Shown here: positions 1-3,366 of the stretch, piece by piece
Numbering within the stretch: position 1 is the first letter of the stretch
Layout of the letters: the number at the start of each line of letters is the position of its first letter
Source: Actinomycetes bacterium
GTDB lineage: Bacteria > Actinomycetota > Actinomycetes > Actinomycetales > Cellulomonadaceae
Reading direction: 5' to 3'
DNA: 5,939 nt
NCBI GenBank assembly: GCA_023428465.1
Contig: JAEYXM010000129.1
Coordinates: 1 to 5,939, forward strand
Made by a program: the position numbers and the translations under genes
The notes under the pieces: generated by a model
Seen by the model: the letters and a program-made list of their open reading frames with translations, nothing else
Databases searched by the model: none
What the model was told of the DNA's origin: nothing

Positions 1-177
1 CTCATCCCGGCGATCTCCTGGCAGGCGCACGTGGGCGGGTTCCTCACCGGCGCGGCGCTGGCCTTCGCCTACGCGTACGCCCCGCGGGAACGACGGCGCC
101 TGGTCGCGGTGGTTGCGCCGACCGTGATGATGATCGTGCTCATCGGCCTCGCGGCCCTCACCTACGCGAACGTCTGA
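1..177 (+). CDS. Rhomboid-family intramembrane serine protease, C-terminal fragment
   Basis: The frame is open from the first base and ends with TGA at 175-177, giving the last 58 residues of a protein that starts upstream of the window. The fragment opens with WQAHVGGFLTG, the signature of the last catalytic helix of rhomboid proteases. The His (codon 28-30) would be the catalytic partner of a Ser in GxSG, which is not in the window. An Arg-rich cytoplasmic turn (RERRR) and a second hydrophobic segment (VVAPTVMMIVLIGLAALTYA) follow, so the chain ends just after a membrane helix. Rhomboids cleave substrates inside the membrane; the substrate here is unknown. A rhomboid gene beside crgA is a common actinobacterial arrangement. 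The family call is firm, but activity cannot be judged without the catalytic Ser. Confidence 0.88.
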   Translation, partial: LIPAISWQAHVGGFLTGAALAFAYAYAPRERRRLVAVVAPTVMMIVLIGLAALTYANV

Positions 178-271
178 CCGGCCCGCGCGCCGCGCGCCTC
201 GGCGTCGCCCGGCCCTGGTGACCACAGTTCGCAGGCACGAGCAGGCTGGTCATCCCCAGGCGTGGACATCT

Positions 272-303
272 CTGTGGATAACTACACCGGTGTAGTTCCA
301 CAG
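272..303. promoter_or_regulatory. Long dyad: possible operator, DnaA site or terminator stem
   Basis: The centre is a perfect 18-bp palindrome, AACTACACC|GGTGTAGTT (280-297, axis between 288 and 289). It is extended by CTGTGG (272-277) and CCACAG (298-303), with an unpaired AT (278-279) on the left arm only, so 30 of 32 bases take part in the dyad. It is clearly more AT-rich than its surroundings. The ACTACA/TGTAGT half-sites look like those of BlaI/MecI/CopY-type or TetR-type repressors, but the spacing does not let me name a family. It lies about 95 bases past the rhomboid stop, so as RNA it could also be a strong U-less terminator stem. The structure is certain; the role is not. Confidence 0.6.
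273..281 (-). promoter_or_regulatory. Perfect DnaA box (TTATCCACA)
   Basis: The + strand reads TGTGGATAA, the exact complement of TTATCCACA, the strongest E. coli-type DnaA box and close to the TTGTCCACA form used in actinobacterial origins. It forms the left arm of the dyad at 272-303; the right arm carries only a degenerate match (AGTTCCACA, about 7 of 9). I see no cluster of further boxes, so this is not an origin. A single box can serve in DnaA titration or regulation, or be chance. The genes here lie near dnaA in many actinobacteria, which makes a functional box more plausible. Confidence 0.45.
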
Positions 304-355
304 GTGTGATCATCGCTGTGCACGACCTGGCGGCGGTCCGGGCAGAGTGGAAGCG

Positions 356-457
356 GGGTCGGCGATGCACCCGACGCAGGGGTCGGCGAAGCACCATGGG
401 TCGGCGAGGCACCCGACGCAGGGGTCGGCGAGGCGCCACGGGTCGGCGAAGCACCAA
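356..457. repeat. Higher-order tandem repeat, alternating 24- and 18-bp units
   Basis: GGGTCGGCGA occurs five times, at 356, 380, 398, 422 and 440, with spacings of exactly 24, 18, 24 and 18. The true period is therefore 42 bp: copies 356-397 and 398-439 differ at 4 positions, and a third partial copy covers 440-457. Each 24-bp unit also contains a small hairpin, GTCGG-N8-CCGAC (358-375 and 400-417). Both unit lengths are multiples of three, so one + frame reads as a VGEAP/DAGVGEAP peptide repeat. That frame has no ATG, GTG or TTG after its upstream stop (307-309), and its third bases are unlike those of real genes here, so I regard the repeat as non-coding. Confidence 0.8.
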
Positions 458-460
458 GGG

Positions 461-485
461 GACCGACGCGTCAGTGCAGTCGGTC
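461..485. terminator. Perfect 7-bp hairpin in convergent gap, possible terminator
   Basis: GACCGAC (461-467) and GTCGGTC (479-485) are exact complements around an 11-base loop. The hairpin lies downstream of both crgA and the rhomboid gene, where a bidirectional terminator would be expected. No U-run follows on either strand, but actinobacterial terminators often lack one. The stem is short, so the call is weak. Confidence 0.28.
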
Positions 486-502
486 GGAGGGGTCGAGCAG
501 GT

Positions 503-522
503 GCCGCGGGGTGAGGCGCGGC
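503..522 (-). terminator. Possible crgA terminator hairpin
   Basis: GCCGCG (503-508) pairs with CGCGGC (517-522) around an 8-base loop, starting about 8 bases past the crgA stop. Short GC stems are common by chance in this composition, and no U-tract follows. Position is the main argument. Confidence 0.2.
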
Positions 523-529
523 GCGGGGC

Positions 530-775
530 TCAGCGCCAGCGCGTCGTCATCCCGAAGCCGGCGATCATGAAGACGAACCCGATGCCCAGGTTCCAGTTGC
601 CGATCCCGGGGACCGGGTACGCGCCTTGGGAGATGTACGTGGTGACGACCCAGGCGAGCCCGGCCACCATGAGGCTGAGCATCACGGGGGCGTACCAGGG
701 CGGGCTCGGGCGCTCCTCCTTGGGCGTCGGCGGAGGCGTGTAACTGCGCTTCTTGCGGGTCCGGGACTCGGGCAC
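530..775 (-). CDS. crgA: Cell division protein CrgA
   Basis: This 81-residue membrane protein belongs to the CrgA (WhiP) family. CrgA sits in the actinobacterial divisome, contacts FtsZ, FtsQ, FtsI and FtsW-type proteins, and influences septation timing and pole wall synthesis. Visible features are a basic N-terminus (PESRTRKKR), a Pro-rich cytoplasmic stretch to about residue 26, helix 1 (about 28-48), a short external loop, and helix 2 (about 60-78). The second helix carries the family signature NWNLGIGFVFMIAG followed by TTRW. I chose the GTG at 775 because the protein then starts like M. tuberculosis CrgA (MPKSKVRKKN, recalled from memory) and AGGAG sits 5 bases upstream. An ATG at 805 would add ten atypical residues and lacks this support. 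It is divergent from the DUF881 gene. Confidence 0.93.
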   Translation of the reverse strand: MPESRTRKKRSYTPPPTPKEERPSPPWYAPVMLSLMVAGLAWVVTTYISQGAYPVPGIGNWNLGIGFVFMIAGFGMTTRWR

Positions 776-778
776 GAT

Positions 779-785
779 CTCTCCT
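779..785 (-). promoter_or_regulatory. Ribosome binding site deciding the crgA start
   Basis: On the - strand AGGAGAG is followed by ATC and then GTG (775-773). The AGGAG core ends 5 bases before the start, ideal spacing, which supports GTG at 775 over the ATG at 805. Confidence 0.8.
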
Positions 786-885
786 GTGCGGCCGGGGCAT
801 GGCATCGGTCAGCCCTGCTCCTCGTCTAGCGTAGTGGCCACAACGGGACGCTCACGCCACAGCCGTCCCGATTGCCGCGCGAACA
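786..885. promoter_or_regulatory. Divergent promoter region for crgA and the DUF881-sortase operon
   Basis: Both flanking transcription units must start in or near this stretch. The best -10-like signals overlap on opposite strands: TAGCGT at 827-832 (+) and TACGCT at 833-828 (-), both of the TAnnnT form used by actinobacterial principal sigma factors. I found no good -35 hexamer at 16-18 bases from either, so these may be extended or weak promoters, or false. Presence of a promoter region is near certain from the layout; the exact elements are guesses. Confidence 0.35.
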
Positions 886-893
886 GGGAGGTG
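886..893 (+). promoter_or_regulatory. Ribosome binding site of the DUF881 gene
   Basis: GGGAGGTG precedes ATG at 897, with the GGAGG core (887-891) 5 bases from the start. It fixes the start at 897 rather than at upstream in-frame codons, which have no comparable site and would overlap crgA. Confidence 0.8.
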
Positions 894-896
894 CCG

Positions 897-1769
897 ATGT
901 CCGACGACGCCGCGCAGCCGCCCGCCCACGAGCCCGCCGCAGCCCCCCCGCACCCCCCGCACCCCCCGCAGGACCCGCCCGCACCCGCCCACCACGAGCA
1001 CGCGCACCACGAGCCCGCACACCACCAGCACGTCCACGCGAAGCGGCCGACGCACCGCACCTGGGGGAGCTTCTCCGTCGTCGCGGTCCTCGTCCTCGCC
1101 GGCCTGCTCTTCACCGCCAACGCCCGCCTCGCCGGCGGCGTCGACGCACGTCAGCCACAGGACCTCGCCGGCCTGGTCGAGGCCGAGTCGGACCGCGCCG
1201 TCGCGCTCCAGGGCGACGTGGACCGCCTGCAGGCCGAGGTCGACGCGCTCACGGACGCCCAGGTCGAGCAGGTCCCCCCGCAGGACGCCGAGGTCGCCGC
1301 CCTCCGCTCGCTCGCCGCGGGCCGCGTCGCCGTCACAGGCCCGGGGTTGACCGTCCGGCTGTGGGACGCCCCTGCCGACGTCCCGCGCCCCGACTGGGTG
1401 ACCAACGATTACCTCGTCGTCCACCAGCAAGACCTCCAGGCCGTCATCAACAGCCTGTGGGCCGGTGGGGCCGAGGCCATGAGCCTCCAGGGCCAGCGGG
1501 TCATCACGACGTCCGCGTACCGGTGCGTCGGCAACGTCCTGCGCCTGCACGGCGAGATCTACTCCCCGCCGTACGAGGTCCGCGCCATCGGCGACCCCGA
1601 GGAGCTCCTGGAGGCGCTCGAGGCCTCGCCCGAGGTACAGCGGTACCTGGACTACGTCGATGCCATCGGTCTCGGGTGGTCCGTCGACGAGGAGACCGAG
1701 ATCGCGCTCGACGCGTACGCCGGCGCCGGTGGCCTCCGGTACGCGACCGTGCCCGAGGAGGGCGCGTGA
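897..1769 (+). CDS. DUF881 family single-pass membrane protein with His/Pro-rich head
   Basis: This 290-residue protein has three parts. Residues 1-55 are cytoplasmic and very rich in His and Pro (13 His in the first 53), with PPH triplets (17-24) and the pentapeptides AHHEH, AHHEP, AHHQH (31-45). A membrane helix follows at about 58-76 (SFSVVAVLVLAGLLFTANA), then a heptad-like coiled-coil stretch at about 90-125 (LVEAESDRAVALQGDVDRLQ). The DUF881 domain fills the rest, with GRVAVTGPGLTVRLWDA, the block around VINSLWAGGAEAMSLQGQR, and a C-terminal SPEVQRYLDYV segment. The domain should lie outside the membrane. Its biochemical role is unknown; homologues sit in this same locus (M. tuberculosis Rv0012 region) or beside division genes as YlxW/YlxX types. 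The stop overlaps the sortase start, so the two are probably co-translated. The His-rich head is not part of the family domain. Confidence 0.88.
   Translation: MSDDAAQPPAHEPAAAPPHPPHPPQDPPAPAHHEHAHHEPAHHQHVHAKRPTHRTWGSFSVVAVLVLAGLLFTANARLAGGVDARQPQDLAGLVEAESDRAVALQGDVDRLQAEVDALTDAQVEQVPPQDAEVAALRSLAAGRVAVTGPGLTVRLWDAPADVPRPDWVTNDYLVVHQQDLQAVINSLWAGGAEAMSLQGQRVITTSAYRCVGNVLRLHGEIYSPPYEVRAIGDPEELLEALEASPEVQRYLDYVDAIGLGWSVDEETEIALDAYAGAGGLRYATVPEEGA
944..970 (+). repeat. Three perfect 9-bp CCCCCCGCA repeats inside the DUF881 gene
   Basis: CCCCCCGCA is repeated at 944, 953 and 962. With the preceding C at 943 this gives runs of 7, 6 and 6 cytosines within codons 16-25, encoding the PPH triplets. 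Such runs invite slippage: a change of one base would shift the frame before the membrane helix, while a 9-bp change would only alter the triplet number. Confidence 0.8.
987..1031 (+). repeat. Three imperfect 15-bp repeats encoding the AHHxx pentapeptides
   Basis: Codons 31-45 read as three pentapeptides, AHHEH, AHHEP and AHHQH, each with the core CACCAC. Nine of the 16 residues from 32 to 47 are His. The dense His pairs could bind metal ions (inference). Confidence 0.8.
1756..1761 (+). promoter_or_regulatory. Ribosome binding site of the sortase gene
   Basis: AGGAGG lies within the last codons of the DUF881 gene, 4 bases before GTG at 1766. It fixes the sortase start although the same frame stays open far upstream through the DUF881 gene. 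Confidence 0.8.
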
Positions 1770-2512
1770 GCCGCACCCCGCACCGACGCTCGGTGCTCGC
1801 CGTCGTCGTCGGCGTGATCGGCGAGCTCCTCATCACCCTGGGTGTGCTGCTCGGCCTCTTCGTGGTCTGGCAGCTGTGGTGGACCGACGTCGTCGCGGAG
1901 CGGGAGCAGGCGCAGGTCGTCGAGGACCTCGACTGGGCCTGGACGCCGGACCGTCCGCTGCCCACCCCGGAGCCCACCGAGACGCCGACCCCGCCCGCCG
2001 AGCGCCGTGACGAGGCGCCCGTGCTGGACGAACCGGCGCACGGCACGACCTTCGCGACCCTGCACGTGCCCCGCTGGGGCATCGACTACGTCCGGCCCAT
2101 CACCGAGGGCACGTCCAAGGGCGACATCCTCGACGTCCTCGGCCTCGGCCACTACGAGGGCACCGCGATGCCGGGCGCCCTCGGGAACTTCGCCGTCGCC
2201 GGGCACCGCGTCACCTACGGCAAGCCGCTCAACCGGATCGAGGAGCTGCAGGCCGGGGACCCGCTCGTCGTGCAGACCGAGCAGGCCTGGTACGTGTACC
2301 GGGTCACCGAGGCGCTCGTGGTGTACCCGCACCAGGTCGAGGTGATCCTGCCCGTGCCGTCCCAGCCCGACGTCGCCCCCACCGAGGCGGTCATGACCCT
2401 CACGACGTGCCACCCGATGTACTCGGCGCGCGAGCGGTACATCGTGCACGCCACCCTGGACTACTGGATGACTCTCGACGGGACGCCCGTCGAGCTGACG
2501 GGAGGCGCCTGA
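1766..2512 (+). CDS. srtE: Class E sortase
   Basis: This 248-residue transpeptidase anchors secreted proteins to cell-wall peptidoglycan. A basic N-terminus (SRTPHRR) leads into a signal-anchor helix at about 10-36, then a coiled or linker region and a Pro/Thr-rich spacer (61-78), placing the enzyme outside the membrane. The sortase fold begins near residue 92 (TTFATLHVPRWGIDYVRPI). The active site is visible: His147 in AVAGHRVTYG, Cys215 in TLTTCHP, and Arg224 in ARERYIVHA. TLTTC is typical of class E enzymes, which prefer LAxTG rather than LPxTG signals. No substrate with such a signal is encoded in this window. The GTG start overlaps the DUF881 stop as GTGA, and the stop overlaps the next gene as TGATG. 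Streptomyces has class E sortases in the same neighbourhood. Start choice rests on AGGAGG just upstream. Confidence 0.93.
   Translation: MSRTPHRRSVLAVVVGVIGELLITLGVLLGLFVVWQLWWTDVVAEREQAQVVEDLDWAWTPDRPLPTPEPTETPTPPAERRDEAPVLDEPAHGTTFATLHVPRWGIDYVRPITEGTSKGDILDVLGLGHYEGTAMPGALGNFAVAGHRVTYGKPLNRIEELQAGDPLVVQTEQAWYVYRVTEALVVYPHQVEVILPVPSQPDVAPTEAVMTLTTCHPMYSARERYIVHATLDYWMTLDGTPVELTGGA
2500..2505 (+). promoter_or_regulatory. Ribosome binding site of the 51-residue membrane protein gene
   Basis: GGGAGG lies inside the sortase 3' end, 6 bases before ATG at 2512. It supports the short start at 2512 over upstream in-frame codons buried in the sortase gene. Confidence 0.7.
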
Positions 2513-2667
2513 TGTACGGCTGGCTCTGGCGGCACCTGCCGGGCCCCGCATGGGTCCGCGTGGGAATCCTCGTGGTCGCGGCGGCCGTTGTCGTGGCAGT
2601 GTGCTTCCTCTGGGCGTTCCCGGCGCTCGCCCCGCTGCTGCCCTTCAACGACATCACGGTGGAGTAG
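2512..2667 (+). CDS. Conserved small single-helix membrane protein, function unknown
   Basis: This gene encodes 51 residues. The start MYGWLWRHLPGPAWVRV is amphipathic and basic, the helix spans about 16-37 (VRVGILVVAAAVVVAVCFLWAF), and the short tail ends in PFNDITVE. I recognise the pattern M-Y-x-W-x-R-x-LPGP with a closing PFND-x-TV as a small actinobacterial family found in this same position beside sortase and trpG/pabA genes, but it has no known function that I can name. The positive N-terminal side suggests the tail faces outward. Its ATG shares one base with the sortase stop (TGATG), and its own stop abuts the next ATG, so translation is likely coupled on both sides. A role alongside the sortase is inference from context only. 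Confidence 0.82.
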   Translation: MYGWLWRHLPGPAWVRVGILVVAAAVVVAVCFLWAFPALAPLLPFNDITVE

Positions 2668-3312
2668 ATGACCCGCATCCTCGTCGTCGACAACTACGAC
2701 TCGTTCGTCTACACGATCGTCGGCTACCTCAACCAGCTCGGTGCCGAGACGGTGGTGGTGCGCAACGACGCGGTCCCGCCTGTCGCGGACCGCACCGGGT
2801 ACGACGGCGTCCTCATCTCCCCCGGCCCGGGCACGCCCAAGGGCGCGGGCGAGAGCATGCACGTCATCGCCGACTGCGCGGAGGCCGGCATGCCGATGCT
2901 CGGCGTGTGCCTCGGCCACCAGGCGCTCGGCGAGGTCTTCGGCGCGACCGTCACGCACGCGCCGGAGCTCATGCACGGCAAGACCAGCGAGGTCGTGCAC
3001 GACGGCGCGGGCGTCCTCGCGGGCCTCGGCTCGCCGTTCACCGCCACGCGCTACCACTCGCTCGCGGTCGTGGACGGCACCGTCGGTGACGAACTGGTCG
3101 TCACCGCGCGGACCCAGCCGTCGCAGGACGGCCGGCCCGGCGTCATCATGGGCCTGCAGCACCGCGACCTGCCGCTGCACGGCGTGCAGTTCCATCCCGA
3201 GTCCGTGCTCACCGAAGGCGGGCACCGACTGCTCGCGAACTGGCTCGAGGTGTGCGGTCTCAAGGGCGCGGTCCAGCGGTCGGAGGGCATGGCCCCGCTC
3301 GTCCGCCGCTAG
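2668..3312 (+). CDS. trpG: Aminodeoxychorismate/anthranilate synthase component II (glutamine amidotransferase)
   Basis: This 214-residue class I glutamine amidotransferase splits glutamine and channels ammonia to a chorismate-using partner, TrpE (tryptophan) or PabB (folate). Motifs in order are ILVVDNYDSFVYTI at the N-terminus, the oxyanion-loop SPGPGTP (51-57), the nucleophile Cys81 in GVCLGHQALG, and the catalytic His176 and Glu178 in HGVQFHPESVLTEGG. All catalytic residues are intact and the length is normal. No trpE or pabB is nearby, so the partner is elsewhere; one subunit may serve both pathways. The corresponding M. tuberculosis gene is named trpG (Rv0013), but pabA is equally defensible. 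It starts directly after the TAG of the small membrane protein gene (TAGATG), with GGTGGAG at 2658-2664 as ribosome site. A metabolic enzyme at the end of a surface-protein operon is odd but conserved. Confidence 0.93.
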   Translation: MTRILVVDNYDSFVYTIVGYLNQLGAETVVVRNDAVPPVADRTGYDGVLISPGPGTPKGAGESMHVIADCAEAGMPMLGVCLGHQALGEVFGATVTHAPELMHGKTSEVVHDGAGVLAGLGSPFTATRYHSLAVVDGTVGDELVVTARTQPSQDGRPGVIMGLQHRDLPLHGVQFHPESVLTEGGHRLLANWLEVCGLKGAVQRSEGMAPLVRR

Positions 3313-3323
3313 GACGGACCGCG

Positions 3324-3359
3324 CGGGCCCACCGCCTGACCTACCCGAACGGCGGCCCG
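3324..3359. terminator. Imperfect hairpin between convergent trpG and pknB
   Basis: CGGGC (3324-3328) and CGCC (3333-3336) can pair with GGCG (3351-3354) and GCCCG (3355-3359), leaving a four-base bulge on one arm and a 14-base loop. It fills most of the 54-base gap between two gene ends, so a shared bidirectional terminator is plausible. There is no U-tract and GC-rich pairing is cheap here. Confidence 0.3.
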
Positions 3360-3366
3360 GAAGGGC

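Larger units (their letters stand above)
178..529. other. Intergenic region between convergent rhomboid and crgA genes
   Basis: No convincing gene lies in these 352 bases. Open frames exist on both strands, but they are Arg-rich, low in complexity, run into neighbouring genes, or have no start codon or ribosome site. The region holds a 32-base dyad with a DnaA box (272-303), a 24/18-bp alternating tandem repeat (356-457), and two short hairpins (461-485 and 503-522) that could end transcription from either side. This is long for a convergent gap in such a compact locus, where the other convergent gap (3313-3366) is 54 bases. Confidence 0.75.

Noticed and set aside
178..215. GC-rich stretch right after the rhomboid stop as its terminator
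   Set aside because: CCGGCC and GCGCGC self-complementarity is only local and gives no stable long stem. The dyad at 272-303 is a better candidate.
273..281. Replication origin
   Set aside because: Only one good DnaA box is present, without a box cluster, an AT-rich unwinding element, or dnaA/dnaN flanks.
280..297. NrdR box or LexA (SOS) box
   Set aside because: The centre ACCGGT does not fit the AT-rich NrdR core, and the sequence lacks the CGAAC/GTTCG arms of the actinobacterial LexA site.
158..457. A 99-residue - strand frame with LRRP repeats
   Set aside because: The repeats come from the tandem DNA array, the frame runs into the rhomboid 3' end, and no ribosome site is visible.
356..457. 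CRISPR array
   Set aside because: The units are adjacent repeats of 24 and 18 bp with no unique spacers of constant length, and no cas genes are present.
306..743. A 145-residue + strand frame covering the tandem repeat and much of the crgA region
   Set aside because: It is Arg-rich, overlaps crgA on the opposite strand, has no ribosome site and resembles no family.
776..805. ATG at 805 as crgA start
   Set aside because: It adds ten residues not seen in CrgA proteins and ignores the well-placed AGGAG before the GTG at 775.
872..1765. Long upstream extension of the sortase frame through the DUF881 gene
   Set aside because: It is an Arg/Pro-rich shadow frame kept open by high GC. The sortase has its own AGGAGG and GTG at 1766, and the DUF881 frame is the real gene.
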